Shown: positions 26,164 through 36,347, numbered from the stretch's first letter. The stretch: DNA of 64,000 nucleotides from Vibrio ishigakensis (GCF_024347675.1 NZ_AP024882.1:186001-250000); one strand, 5' to 3'. The notes: generated by a model from the letters alone, not told the origin. A program made the numbers and translations.

Positions 26164-26316
26164 ACACCCCAAAGTTGCTCTTCGATTGTGGGCAAGTTTA
26201 CCCTGCGTCATGCTAAACTCTGTCTCGAATTCATCCGTTAATGGTAACTACCTATCTTACTTGTAGAATAACTCATGTAGTAGCTATCAATAAATCTAAA
26301 CAGATATTACACTAGC

Positions 26317-28380
26317 CTATCGAAAGCTAAAACCTTCTCGTTTCGCCTTCTCTTCTATATTTATTATTTCTCTGCACTGCAGTGGAGAAGGTATTTTCCT
26401 TGTCTGCTGTACGGTATCTGCTATTTTGAGAAGGCTAACTTCCTTCTCAGAAAGCATAAAACTATCCTTATTCCAGTCAAGTATCATTCCCCAATACTCC
26501 TCTTTGGATTTAATAAGTACATACTCTTGGGCTTCTATCCCATTGTCTATTTTCTTTGTTGCAACAGCATCTTCCTTTCGATTACGCTCTTTATGCATTT
26601 CTATGACAAAAGACTTAAGGTTAATATCATAAGGGATGGACATTTCACTCTCTATTCTTGTCCAACAAGCTTCTTTTTTACAATATTGAGTTACGTTTTC
26701 GTTACCTGCTTTTTCTTTTATATTGTAATTAACCTTTTCCGCTATCAACAATAAATTATCCAACACAGGCTTTGGTACTTCTTGTAAATTCCAAATTTTT
26801 GAAAAGTCCAGTTGTAGCCCTTTCGCTTCTAAAATACTTGTGAACTTAGCTATTGCATAAGTTACAATGTTAGCCTTGTAACCGCCATACCACGAGTCTC
26901 TCTGAGCTGCTACTTCTCTATCCAAACCTTTAAAAATTATAGCCTTAGCTACTAAATCTTTAAAGTAGACTTCGTTAAAGCTAAGTTCACTTTTTTTCCA
27001 TTCTTTACCAATCTTTTCAGCAAATAGAGTAAAGTTTTTTTGAGCTCCTAAGCTTACTAAATGTGGTTTTTTTTCAAAGCTCATCTGGTATTTAGCTAAG
27101 TCAGTTTTTGTGATGACTTGTCCTCGAGGATTTAATTTCTCGAACTTATCTTGATCAGTTTTTGTTCCGCTGTTTTTCGCAGTTAAATATTGTCCTCTAG
27201 CGCGCTCATAAAACCATTGAGTTTGTCTATGACTTCCAACGGCACTTGGAGCAAAAAGCCGACGAGAAAGCTTCTCCATCTCCCGGTGGAAAGGCGAATT
27301 TGAAAAGAAATCAGCTGCATTTACTTTATTTTGTGTATTCGCAAACTCAGATATCCGTGGGACTAAATCCTCTATTTCCTCTGGTTTTACTACAGTTAAT
27401 TTAACTTGAACATATACCTTACTAAGATCTGAACCGTCTTTTTTGTAAGTATTGAAAATAGACGCTGTAGTCTGACCTCCATTTACTATTTGGAGATCTT
27501 TAATTGCAACAATTTCATTTGGGTTTGATTCGCTAAAATACAACGATTCTGCTGTTGCTGTTAGGCCATTATTAAAGGCAAAGAATAATTCCGGTTCTTT
27601 TTGAATAGTCTTCCTCATCCCTTTATTAGTATTGCCACGGAACTGCAAAAAAGTTCTAACATTTTGTTCTAGTAGCCTTTCACCATGGTTCTCATATAGC
27701 TCAGCTAGTATCTTCCCATTTAACATAAATAGGTAAGACTGATGATTATCCGCTGGCTCAAATGCCTTTAAACATGGAATTGTAGTAGCAAAATCATTCT
27801 GTATATCAATGTATAAGGGTTGCTTTCCAAATTTTGATGTTTCAATATTATATAGTTTTGTTAAATCCCAAATTTGATGAATAACGTTGATTCCATTTAC
27901 ATCAGGAATAGTGAAATCTTTGAATCTATCGCTCAACTCTAGGTTCGAAACAACAATAAACTTCAATCCCGTAATATAATCTTGCTTTGTGTTAATTAAC
28001 TGAATCAAATTATATGCTAATTCAGTCTCCTCTAAGCTATTTATAAAGTCACTTTTTAGTGAGTACTTGAAGAACTTCTCCAATCTTTTATATAATTTCT
28101 GTGTTTCAGATTTGGTCAAGGTACTATAGGACTCTGAAAACTTAGATATAATAAGGGTTAATACTCCGTTTTCATCTGAGTAATCATACGCATCTACTTT
28201 TATACCCAATCTATCTTTCTTGAAACCACAAGGTTCATAATTTTCAATTACCCCCTCATCTACCAATGTATCACAAATATTCTCAACAAAGTTTTCCTCT
28301 TCAAACCCTGTTGAAACTAATGCACCGGCATAGATATCTTGAAGATGCTTGTCAAAGAATTCGGTTAATTCATTATTCAT
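26317..28380 (-). CDS. AIPR-family abortive phage infection protein
   Basis: A 687-residue cytoplasmic protein. The AIPR (abortive infection phage resistance) core lies at about residues 220-480, with the signature LQIVNGGQTTASIF and the following ISEFANTQNKVNAADFFSN, then PFHREMEKLSRRL and QTQWFYERARGQY. The N-terminal ~200 residues look like a nuclease-related domain. It is the last gene of the ATPase-Z1-DUF4420-AIPR operon and overlaps the preceding gene by 4 bases. In MZA-type systems this is probably the effector, but its biochemical activity is not settled. Confidence 0.88.
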   Translation of the reverse strand: MNNELTEFFDKHLQDIYAGALVSTGFEEENFVENICDTLVDEGVIENYEPCGFKKDRLGIKVDAYDYSDENGVLTLIISKFSESYSTLTKSETQKLYKRLEKFFKYSLKSDFINSLEETELAYNLIQLINTKQDYITGLKFIVVSNLELSDRFKDFTIPDVNGINVIHQIWDLTKLYNIETSKFGKQPLYIDIQNDFATTIPCLKAFEPADNHQSYLFMLNGKILAELYENHGERLLEQNVRTFLQFRGNTNKGMRKTIQKEPELFFAFNNGLTATAESLYFSESNPNEIVAIKDLQIVNGGQTTASIFNTYKKDGSDLSKVYVQVKLTVVKPEEIEDLVPRISEFANTQNKVNAADFFSNSPFHREMEKLSRRLFAPSAVGSHRQTQWFYERARGQYLTAKNSGTKTDQDKFEKLNPRGQVITKTDLAKYQMSFEKKPHLVSLGAQKNFTLFAEKIGKEWKKSELSFNEVYFKDLVAKAIIFKGLDREVAAQRDSWYGGYKANIVTYAIAKFTSILEAKGLQLDFSKIWNLQEVPKPVLDNLLLIAEKVNYNIKEKAGNENVTQYCKKEACWTRIESEMSIPYDINLKSFVIEMHKERNRKEDAVATKKIDNGIEAQEYVLIKSKEEYWGMILDWNKDSFMLSEKEVSLLKIADTVQQTRKIPSPLQCREIINIEEKAKREGFSFR

Positions 28381-29336
28381 AGCATTAACTCACTTTCGTT
28401 AATTATAAAACTTGAAATGTCGTCTAAGTTAATAGAATAAGTCACATCACTTATACATCTTGGAACTTCTTGACGGCTAATTTTGGGGAAACTGTCATTC
28501 ACAATATAGAAAGTTCCTGAACTTAATATAAATTTATGATCATCATATTTTTCATTATAAATGTATCCAATAGACAATAGTTTCTCTTCAAATTCATCTA
28601 TTTTCTCGATACTTCCACTATCAATCAGCTTAGACTTTATTTTTTCTATTAACTCTGGAAGACTTTCTATGCCTTCATCATAACTGCGAGCTGGAGAAAT
28701 AACTAAAACATAGAGGTAAAGTTTATCAAGTAGCTTATCTAACTGTGTTTCAGAAGATATTTTAATTTTAGGATGACTAGTCCCTGTTTTACATTTAATT
28801 TCAAAGGCTGCGTCTGACAAGCAGAAGTCTTGGTTAGAACCGAGTGGTCCCGTCCAAAATTCAATAGCCTCGGCTGCGGTAAACCCTTTACAATCACACA
28901 AATAACTATTTATAAAGTATAGCTCACCAATTAATCCTTTTATTTTTTCAGTAGATAATAACCCATCATTGCTTTTCTTTAGAAACTTCTGCCATTTATC
29001 AATTCGCTCTAAAATTGTGCTATGGGTATAATAATCTAAACTCTCGATCTTACCTATAATATCCTTACATAATGAATAGAAAAGCGATGCATTATGTTTG
29101 TTTCTTAATCTTAGTATGACTGATTCATCATCGATAGCAATATCAGTGTCCATCCCTGTTAACTCGGGCTTCCTTAGTTTAGCCTTAGGTTTTGCGTTAG
29201 AAAATGCCTTAAAACAGTAATTCCCGTTACTATCTACAAACCACCATGCATTTACGTAACTAGATTTAGTAGCTCTAATCTTCTTATTATTATCTAGAGC
29301 AAACCAAGGTAATGTAGAGCTTTCATTAATCATCAT
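28377..29336 (-). CDS. PD-(D/E)XK motif protein, DUF4420 type
   Basis: 319 residues. The core reads IKGLIGELYFINSYL (Glu), FWTGPLGSNQDFCL (the Asp of the PD position) and AFEIKCKTG (E-x-K), a PD-(D/E)XK nuclease arrangement at about residues 125-195. This is the DUF4420 pattern found between Z1 and AIPR genes. It overlaps the Z1 gene by 11 bases upstream and the AIPR gene by 4 bases downstream. A DNA-cleavage role is predicted from the fold. Confidence 0.85.
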   Translation of the reverse strand: MMINESSTLPWFALDNNKKIRATKSSYVNAWWFVDSNGNYCFKAFSNAKPKAKLRKPELTGMDTDIAIDDESVILRLRNKHNASLFYSLCKDIIGKIESLDYYTHSTILERIDKWQKFLKKSNDGLLSTEKIKGLIGELYFINSYLCDCKGFTAAEAIEFWTGPLGSNQDFCLSDAAFEIKCKTGTSHPKIKISSETQLDKLLDKLYLYVLVISPARSYDEGIESLPELIEKIKSKLIDSGSIEKIDEFEEKLLSIGYIYNEKYDDHKFILSSGTFYIVNDSFPKISRQEVPRCISDVTYSINLDDISSFIINESELML

Positions 29337-32082
29337 ACTCTTCTTCTAAGTCATAATCTGAATAAATTTCTTTCCAATATTGCGTATTAACAATATATTC
29401 TACTTGATTTTCCTTGAGTAGAGCTTCGTGATCTTCTAACTTAGGAAAAGACAGCGCCCAAAATACAATACCATCGCTCCCAATGCATTCTTGCAACTGG
29501 GAGTCCTCCTTCTTGGAGTCCTCCTCCTTAGACTCCTTTTCTTTGACATCTAATACCGATATGATCAATAAAGGTTTTGTTCTCAAAGTTCTATAGTCTC
29601 GACCAGACAAACTAACATCATCGTTAGCATGGTTACTTGATTTCTTTTTTTTCTTTAGGCTTTCTATGTCATTTGTTGTCAAACCAGCACTTTCCCAGTT
29701 TGGCGAAACAAATGTACTATTACTTGAAATTATCTCTTTTCTTATACTATTAAACACAGCGGTTCGTTTAGCTGCAGAAATATTCAATTCACCATCACGA
29801 GTTTCTAATTTTAAACTTAAACTTTCTTTACCTTTGCTAGGACTAACTATCAATAAATCAAGTAAATCATACTTTTTCTCGATATAGTCACTTATTGCAT
29901 TAGGTTCAGACTGCATTGATGCAGGGTGATTCCTAAACGCTTGAATGAAATTAACAGCATCTTCATTGGAAATGTCTTTGACAAATACTCCGGGAGACTT
30001 AATATTCGCATCAACGTTGGTATTACCAATAACACTTTTGATAAACCTTCTTAGTAACGCATGATTTTCATTGACCGACTTTTTAGTAGCTAAGAGCTTT
30101 TCTGTTTGGACTAGGCGCCCAGAAAGCGAAATACTCTGAGTAAATTTATTACCGGTACGCATCTTGTTCCTAGCAGTAACCATTAGTGATTCTGGATGCG
30201 CTCTGACTGCTAGACCAAACTCTAATGGACTCATTCTAGCTTGTTCCATTCTAGAAAAGTCTGCCCGTAACTCATTTGTAGCCGCAGAAATGTGCCTATA
30301 CCAGCTTATTGCTTCAGGAGCCATGTAAACACGGCAAATGTCTTCGAAGTTTGGTCTATATCCAAACCAGCGTCCCTGCTGTTGCAAAGTGTCATACATC
30401 TGGCTGTTACGCATAAAGTAGCTAACGGTCAACCCTTCTAACGTCAGTCCACGTGACAAGCTGAGGCCACCAACAGCAATGATAGTCCTTCCGCTAGGGT
30501 ACCTCTCTTTATCATAATCTAATGGCTCAGCATTTATTGAGCCATTAACTTCAATCACTTTCAAAGGCGCGATAGAAGCTTTGAGTTGGGATTGAACCTC
30601 TGCCCATACAAATTCAACATCGCTGTACTCTTTTAAAAACGTAGCTTTCAATTGTCTAATGCTTTTGTTTCTTATTGCAATGTCCGGCTCTTTTGCATAA
30701 TGATTTAGTATGTCGTTGCTTAAAGACTTGATGTAATTAAAAACTAAAATTTTTAAATTCGATTGGACATCAGTAAATCTACTAACATTAATCAACATCG
30801 AGTTATTTTTCCCAAATTGACCTCTTAATAACCGTATCGCTTTAGTTATAACGAAACAATTAATAGCTTCCATTAAGCTAATCGGCAATTCAGTTGGAAC
30901 AAAATCTTTCTTGTGAGACATAGGAATATGCTCTTCACAATCAACAACTTCTCTTACAATATCTAATTCGCTGTTATCACCAAAAATCTTATCAGGTCCA
31001 ATGTAATTTGATGGAGCATCTAGATTCAATATAAAATCTCTTGGGAAAAGGTCATCATGCTCCATTTCCTCAGTGGTTTCTGGGTCTATAAATATATTAG
31101 CGAAAGGGGTTGCTGTGTATCCTACGTACGTATTTTTTCTAAACAACCCTATTATTTCTCTAATTTTAGAATTTATCGCCGTAGGATCATCATCCTCTTT
31201 ATTTGTATTAATAGAAGCATGATCAGCTTCATCATCAATAAGAAGCATTGGAACATCATCTAAGTTGAGGTTATTATTTTTGAACCACTTGATAACATTA
31301 TTCAAAATACTTTTGTTTTTCTTTAACACTAGAACGACGGGTTCTTTGAACCCATCAATACTAGCCTTGAAACTGTTTGCGGCTGCTGTATCAAAATCTT
31401 CTGATGTAGTAAGTGATACAGGAAAACGCTTAGATTGTTCTGAGCGTTCCAAACCAACACCTACAAGCTTCAAATTTTTATTCGCATCTAAATATCTTGT
31501 ACTATCTCTACCAATGAAGCCTTCATCTATACGCTCTTGTGTTTGGGCTCTTAATGCACTTAATATCCCAGCAAGTACAATAATTACTTTATAACCGGCA
31601 TCTGCGGCCTTGGTTATTAAACCTGTGTAGTTAGCAGTTTTCCCGCTTTGAACGTGACCAACTACAAGACCTTTCCTTGACCACTGTCCATCATCATCAG
31701 GATTCTGGCAGTTATCTAAGATTTTATTGGTAACTAAATCTATTTTTCCAGCCACTTTGGGGCTAAACCCAGAGTTTATTAAGTGCTTTTCATATCTATT
31801 CCAGTAGTACCAATTGATGTCAGCTTTGCATTCGTCTAGCCAAGGAATATGATCTCGATTTCTAAATAGAGTTCCTTCTCCCATTTCTTGAGAGAACAAT
31901 GATTCAAAATATGCTATGACTTCTTCAATTTCATTATGGTATATTTCTTCCCCATGCATTATTTTGAAGAATCCACTTGTATTATTAACTATATCTCTTA
32001 TGTCACCGTCAACAAGCTCTGTTGATTTAGTTTCAATAAAAGGAAGAACTGTTTTTTTGAAATTTTCTATCTTGTTATTCAT
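29326..32082 (-). CDS. Z1-domain superfamily II helicase/ATPase
   Basis: 918 residues. Walker A GHVQSGKTANYTGLI begins at residue 142, the DEAD-box-like LLIDDEADHAS is near 285, motif III is GYTATPFANI, and the Z1 domain follows with VGGLSLSRGLTLEGLTVSYF and motif VI QQGRWFGYRP. The C-terminal region (about 650-918) is charged, with the acidic tail EKESKEEDSKKEDSQ. Z1 proteins are predicted to remodel or translocate DNA alongside MORC/MutL-type ATPases. It starts 8 bases after the GHKL ATPase gene. Confidence 0.92.
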   Translation of the reverse strand: MNNKIENFKKTVLPFIETKSTELVDGDIRDIVNNTSGFFKIMHGEEIYHNEIEEVIAYFESLFSQEMGEGTLFRNRDHIPWLDECKADINWYYWNRYEKHLINSGFSPKVAGKIDLVTNKILDNCQNPDDDGQWSRKGLVVGHVQSGKTANYTGLITKAADAGYKVIIVLAGILSALRAQTQERIDEGFIGRDSTRYLDANKNLKLVGVGLERSEQSKRFPVSLTTSEDFDTAAANSFKASIDGFKEPVVLVLKKNKSILNNVIKWFKNNNLNLDDVPMLLIDDEADHASINTNKEDDDPTAINSKIREIIGLFRKNTYVGYTATPFANIFIDPETTEEMEHDDLFPRDFILNLDAPSNYIGPDKIFGDNSELDIVREVVDCEEHIPMSHKKDFVPTELPISLMEAINCFVITKAIRLLRGQFGKNNSMLINVSRFTDVQSNLKILVFNYIKSLSNDILNHYAKEPDIAIRNKSIRQLKATFLKEYSDVEFVWAEVQSQLKASIAPLKVIEVNGSINAEPLDYDKERYPSGRTIIAVGGLSLSRGLTLEGLTVSYFMRNSQMYDTLQQQGRWFGYRPNFEDICRVYMAPEAISWYRHISAATNELRADFSRMEQARMSPLEFGLAVRAHPESLMVTARNKMRTGNKFTQSISLSGRLVQTEKLLATKKSVNENHALLRRFIKSVIGNTNVDANIKSPGVFVKDISNEDAVNFIQAFRNHPASMQSEPNAISDYIEKKYDLLDLLIVSPSKGKESLSLKLETRDGELNISAAKRTAVFNSIRKEIISSNSTFVSPNWESAGLTTNDIESLKKKKKSSNHANDDVSLSGRDYRTLRTKPLLIISVLDVKEKESKEEDSKKEDSQLQECIGSDGIVFWALSFPKLEDHEALLKENQVEYIVNTQYWKEIYSDYDLEEEYDD

Positions 32083-32090
32083 AGTGACTA

Positions 32091-33578
32091 TCAGCTAAAT
32101 AATTTATCAATTTGTTTTATTGCTTGGCTTTGATTCGAGTGGAATGGCTCCATACCAATTATCATAGCTCTAAAGCTATCATGATCTAATTGGGCGTAGA
32201 TATTTCTAAGATATCCAATACTTTCGTATACTTGCTTGTCATCCAATTCTTGCTTATCAAATTTTTCAGTCTTGCTAGCGTATTCACTATAGAAATGCTC
32301 TGCAGGGAATCCAGTACTGATAGAATCGATTAGATTGTATAATTTTCGTTGCGTTTCTGAATCAAGAGAATCACTGATATCTTGAATAAGAGGATGCTCT
32401 TTATTTATTAAATATTCATATGAGTTAGATTTTTGTATTCTTTCCCAAATTGGGTATGTCACATTTCTTACTTGTTTATACCCTTTTTGTTTTATAACTT
32501 TTCTACCACTATACTCTATGTTGCTGATTATATTTCTGAGTTCGTTTCTTACTGAAATAGGAGGTGCAGCATTAGCTTTTTTAACGTCAATTTTCCAAAT
32601 GCTATCTAGTTCATTTGTAATATCCACTCTTATTCTAATAAGCTTATTTAGCTCCGACTTAGGTATAACCCTAAACCAGTTGGCTTTTATAATGAGTCTT
32701 TTATTCCGATATACATAGAACCCCTGATTTTGAAAGTAACCCTCTTTTCCACCATAGAGTTCATATTTTTCAGATGATACTTTTGAGTGATGAGGAAGGA
32801 CGTAGGGCTGAACTTTTACCTTCGAGTTATTGATATTTATAGTTTTTTCAGTTAACTCCACGGTCGCTACTTCATCTCGACAAAATGGATCGTAAGCCTC
32901 TAATTTATCATTGTTAAACAGTATAACTATTGGCTTATTTTTTCCTTCCTTAGCATCCAGAAATCGATGAAATGTTAAAGATATGTGCTCTCTGGCATTA
33001 CTCATTAGTTCATTAAATTTTGTTTCCTTAATTTCCTCAGAATCAAAATTATCTATTCTGTCGAGCTTTTTCCAAAGTACAACGGTCCCACTATCCTCAT
33101 TGTTTAATAGCTTTACTGCTTGGATCAATTGTTCATTTTCTTGGAAGTCGTCTGTACCTAGAATATTCAATTGCCAGCCATTGTGGCTAGTCGCGATTTC
33201 ATCCAAATCCCACTGCATGGCAGATAGAGTGTTATCTTTTTTAGTTATTACAGTTAGTTGACGTGCTTGCGAGAAAGAGGCTGTTTTCAATCCAAGCCCA
33301 AATCGACCCAAATCATCTTTACTTCGAGTATTAAGTGGATTCTTGCTACCTAACTTCATTGCCTCTAACAACTCTTGATACGTCATACCTGTACCGTTGT
33401 CGAATATCTGCACCCATGCTTTGCCATTCAAGTACTCAAAATCAACATGGATTAGGGATGCCTCTGCACTGATACTATTGTCTAGAATATCGGATAGTGC
33501 TGTTTCCATGGAATACCCGATATCACGAAGTGATTCTAAGAGCGAACTAGGTGAAGGTTCCAATGTAAAATGTTTCAT
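32091..33578 (-). CDS. MORC/MutL-type GHKL ATPase of an MZA-type system
   Basis: About 495 residues. The GHKL (Bergerat) ATP-binding fold shows motif I SDILDNSISAEA, motif II IFDNGTGMTYQEL and motif III LGRFGLGLKTASFSQ within the first ~120 residues. The N-terminal RDIGYSMETAL is typical of the prokaryotic MORC-like group. The C-terminal half has no recognised nuclease motif. These ATPases are thought to clamp or loop DNA and recruit the Z1 partner. The frame opens at TTG 33599, but ATG 33578 begins at the conserved N-terminus (MKHFTLEPSPSSLL). It is the first gene of the four-gene operon. Confidence 0.9.
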   Translation of the reverse strand: MKHFTLEPSPSSLLESLRDIGYSMETALSDILDNSISAEASLIHVDFEYLNGKAWVQIFDNGTGMTYQELLEAMKLGSKNPLNTRSKDDLGRFGLGLKTASFSQARQLTVITKKDNTLSAMQWDLDEIATSHNGWQLNILGTDDFQENEQLIQAVKLLNNEDSGTVVLWKKLDRIDNFDSEEIKETKFNELMSNAREHISLTFHRFLDAKEGKNKPIVILFNNDKLEAYDPFCRDEVATVELTEKTININNSKVKVQPYVLPHHSKVSSEKYELYGGKEGYFQNQGFYVYRNKRLIIKANWFRVIPKSELNKLIRIRVDITNELDSIWKIDVKKANAAPPISVRNELRNIISNIEYSGRKVIKQKGYKQVRNVTYPIWERIQKSNSYEYLINKEHPLIQDISDSLDSETQRKLYNLIDSISTGFPAEHFYSEYASKTEKFDKQELDDKQVYESIGYLRNIYAQLDHDSFRAMIIGMEPFHSNQSQAIKQIDKLFS

Positions 33579-33599
33579 ATAAAATATTTTCTCACTCAA

Positions 33600-34154
33600 T
33601 TAAATAAAGCATATCAGTACGCAAAGACATTAATATATGAATTGACCATAGAAACATGATTCGGTTCATATAATGGAGTTCCTCGTTATGTAACATTCAT
33701 TTACGGGCACTATCACATTCGTACTAGAACACTCTTAGATACTACTTAAGTATTTCTCAAATTACTTATCACTATACGCCACAGCTAATGTTCTCTTCTA
33801 CAGCATTTCACCTAAATTACTCTCAATAGGGACAAATACTGTCTTTTTAACAAATAATTGTACTGGCTATACATATAATAGTTCCCACCATTATTATAAA
33901 GTACCTCGTATCTATAAGTTTGTCTATTCTTGATTCTTACACGGTTGTTGGCGTTGTTGACTGACTAGTTAATCCTTTAGTAGCTTCTACGCTCTAGTTC
34001 TATGTAACAGGTAAAAGGGTGCAAACAGGCAAAGTCAAAGTGAAACCTTAAAGTTCGATTTATCAGTCAGATTTGCAAACAGTTCACACATTCGGATTTC
34101 ACGGCAGGACACAAACTCAGAGCTCGCGATTTTATTTAGACCAAGCTAAACCAA
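33600..34154. other. A+T-rich upstream region of the MZA-type operon
   Basis: About 550 bases without a gene on either strand. The operon promoter should lie in its left part; on the minus strand TATGCTTTATTT near 33610 offers a -10-like sequence, but no clear -35 was seen. No helix-turn-helix regulator gene is present. Confidence 0.4.
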
Positions 34155-34284
34155 ATTGCAGGTATTGCAGGTATTGCAGGTATTGCAGGTATTGCAGGTA
34201 TTGCAGGTATTGCAGGTATTGCAGGTATTGCAGGTATTGCAGGTATTGCAGGTATTGCAGGTATTGCAGGTATTGCAGGTATTG
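34155..34284. repeat. Tandem array, 14 x 9 bp (ATTGCAGGT)
   Basis: Fourteen perfect copies of ATTGCAGGT (34155-34280) plus the partial copy ATTG. The array is uninterrupted, so it is recent or actively maintained. Because 9 is a multiple of 3 every frame through it stays open, producing spurious repeat-rich frames on both strands (YCR and LQY repeats) that I do not regard as genes. It lies 22 bases beyond the stop codon of the right integrase. Copy number is likely to vary between strains. Confidence 0.97.
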
Positions 34285-34306
34285 TCGACTAATTCCTAAA
34301 GTCGTT

Positions 34307-35608
34307 CTAGTCGTTTCTAGCAAAAACCTTAAACTCAATCCGGTTTACTGCCAGTTGCAATCGCACCAAGCTGACCCGCTTACCATAGCGCCCATAAGTC
34401 ATTGTTTGTTTGGTATGACCAACAATATCAGCAATTTCGTTCTCTGCGATACCTTCTGATTGTGCAGTATCTATGAAGGTATGACGTAGCCCATGGAGAG
34501 TCGGACGATCCTTGCCGTGAAAACCCTGTTGAGTCAATACTTTAGCAAACCGTTTCCCAAATTGTTCAGACCAACAATTATTTTGACCATATGGTTTTAT
34601 ATCGAATAGTTTTTTCTGATATGTTTCAGCACGTTGATTTACATAGTCAAGGAATCCAAGACTCAACAACTTATTATGTAATGGCACATGTCTTATCGAA
34701 GCGCGGCTTTTGATACTCTTGCCATCATTCTCATTTATGCTGATACACCAAATATCCCCCAACTTCACCACGTCCTTCGTACTCAGTTGACAAATTTCAC
34801 TAACTCTAGCACCAGTGAATAACAAGAGGTGCGGGATCCAGTAGTCCTCCAACTTTTTTTGATAGTTGAGATGAGAATCATTTGATCCTATAACGCCTGT
34901 GAAATTATCGTGAGAAAACAGTCTACCCAGCTCTTGTCTGCGCCACTTTCGGCGCTGTTCTGATGCTAGCCGACCATCTGACTTCGCCTTAACTAATCCG
35001 AATGGATTGGCTCTGGCATACTCCATCAATATAAGCCAATTGTAGAACTGCTTTATCGCTGCTAGATAGTCTCTGACCGTCTTCGCAGATAAACGTTTCT
35101 CATACAGTTTTTTCAAAAACCCGCTAGCTTCTCTTGCAGTTATTTCTTCAAATGGTTTATCAGTTGCTTGGATTAATGATTGTATCCGCGAGCGCATTAG
35201 GCCTAGGTTTTTCGGTTTAACTCCCTCAGCTTGTTTAAAGTCAATAAAGCGGGTAACTAAATCCTCTCGGGAAGGATTGGTATGTACTTTCCTATCTTGT
35301 TGCTTCTCTACGGGTTGATTGTGAGCAGGCAGGATTCCCTCAGATAAAAAGGAATTGCAGGCGATCAGATTTAACTCTTCCTTCAATGAGCTAATAAAAG
35401 TTTTAGCGTCGAGATCGCTTTCCTTCATAGCTCTAGCGATGAGGGTTCGGGCTTTTTGTAGTATTAGAAGAGATCTATCAATGGCGGTACTACGAGACTT
35501 AGTTCGCAGAGAAAACCTTACTTCGGCAGGGCATCCACTAACTGCCAGTTTTTTGGGTAGGTAAATTCTAGAATAGTAGTTCGAATTACGATTCTTAAAC
35601 ATGTACAT
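34307..35608 (-). CDS. Tyrosine recombinase, right-end integrase
   Basis: A 433-residue phage-type integrase. The N-terminal ~110 residues are an arm-binding domain (YYSRIYLPKKL...), and a SAM-like domain follows (REDLVTRFIDFKQAEGV). The catalytic domain is complete: Arg in FTGARVSEICQL, Lys in KSRASIRHVPL, HxxR in TLHGLRHTFIDTA, His in IVGHTKQTM and Tyr in TYGRYGKRV. It begins 65 bases from tRNA-Gly and reads away from it, the usual position for the enzyme that integrates at that tRNA. It is the most likely integrase of the island. Confidence 0.93.
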   Translation of the reverse strand: MYMFKNRNSNYYSRIYLPKKLAVSGCPAEVRFSLRTKSRSTAIDRSLLILQKARTLIARAMKESDLDAKTFISSLKEELNLIACNSFLSEGILPAHNQPVEKQQDRKVHTNPSREDLVTRFIDFKQAEGVKPKNLGLMRSRIQSLIQATDKPFEEITAREASGFLKKLYEKRLSAKTVRDYLAAIKQFYNWLILMEYARANPFGLVKAKSDGRLASEQRRKWRRQELGRLFSHDNFTGVIGSNDSHLNYQKKLEDYWIPHLLLFTGARVSEICQLSTKDVVKLGDIWCISINENDGKSIKSRASIRHVPLHNKLLSLGFLDYVNQRAETYQKKLFDIKPYGQNNCWSEQFGKRFAKVLTQQGFHGKDRPTLHGLRHTFIDTAQSEGIAENEIADIVGHTKQTMTYGRYGKRVSLVRLQLAVNRIEFKVFARND

Positions 35609-35670
35609 CGTGACACCTTGGCGTTCTAGGTACAGACTACTTTGCTTAAGCTGTTGAAAATAATGATAAT

Positions 35671-35747
<77 letters not shown>

Positions 35748-35966
35748 ATCATCGTGAAGACAATTTCAATATGCCACATCTGGTTGAAAAGAAAAGCCCT
35801 AAATCGACGACAAGTGATTGTTTACTCGTTTTTTATTCTACTTGAACAAACCTTGCTCACTTATTCACAAACACACACCATTAACACTCTAGCTACAAAT
35901 TGACTCAAAGTCCGTTTTACTTCAGCATGTGCCTAATTATTAACATGGAAGACACTTAGAACAGTT

Positions 35967-36326
35967 ATGAAACTTATCCGAATAATTCTTGGCAAGATCA
36001 TCTTGCTACTCGATTTTGTATTCACCCCGCGCGGTGTAAAGCGCTCCGAAGATGCTCAGCTACAGGCTGACAGCAAAGCCAACGACCTCACCCTATATCA
36101 ATTTGAAGCCTGCCCTTTTTGTGTGAAGGTCCGTCGTGAAATGAAGCGTCAATCGGTAAAGATCGCGCTTAAGGATGCGAAGAAAGATGAGACAGCTCGC
36201 GAAGAGTTACTGTCAGGCGGCGGTCGCGTAAAGGTGCCTTGCCTCAAGATCAACAAAGATGGCCAAGAGACTTGGATGTACGAGTCTTCAGATATTGTTG
36301 CTTACCTGCAAAAAGAGTTCGCCTAG
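35967..36326 (+). CDS. Membrane-anchored glutaredoxin-like protein
   Basis: 119 residues. An N-terminal hydrophobic segment (LIRIILGKIILLLDFVF, about 3-19) is followed by a glutaredoxin domain with the active site CPFC at about residues 51-54 (FEACPFCVKVRREM) and the cis-proline loop VKVPCLKI, ending in a helix with SSDIVAYLQKEF. It would reduce disulfides or glutathione mixed disulfides near the inner membrane. The N-terminal segment could be a membrane anchor with the domain facing the cytoplasm. It is monocistronic. Confidence 0.85.
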   Translation: MKLIRIILGKIILLLDFVFTPRGVKRSEDAQLQADSKANDLTLYQFEACPFCVKVRREMKRQSVKIALKDAKKDETAREELLSGGGRVKVPCLKINKDGQETWMYESSDIVAYLQKEFA

Positions 36327-36347
36327 TCACTTTTCTCTAGACAAAAA

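Noticed and set aside
34155-34284. CRISPR array
   Set aside because: The units are 9 bp and directly abutting, with no spacers, and no cas genes are present in the window.
34073-34459. Long frames through the 9-bp repeats (YCR repeats on plus, LQY repeats on minus)
   Set aside because: A 9-bp unit keeps every frame open; there is no ribosome binding site and the frames overlap the integrase 3' end antisense.
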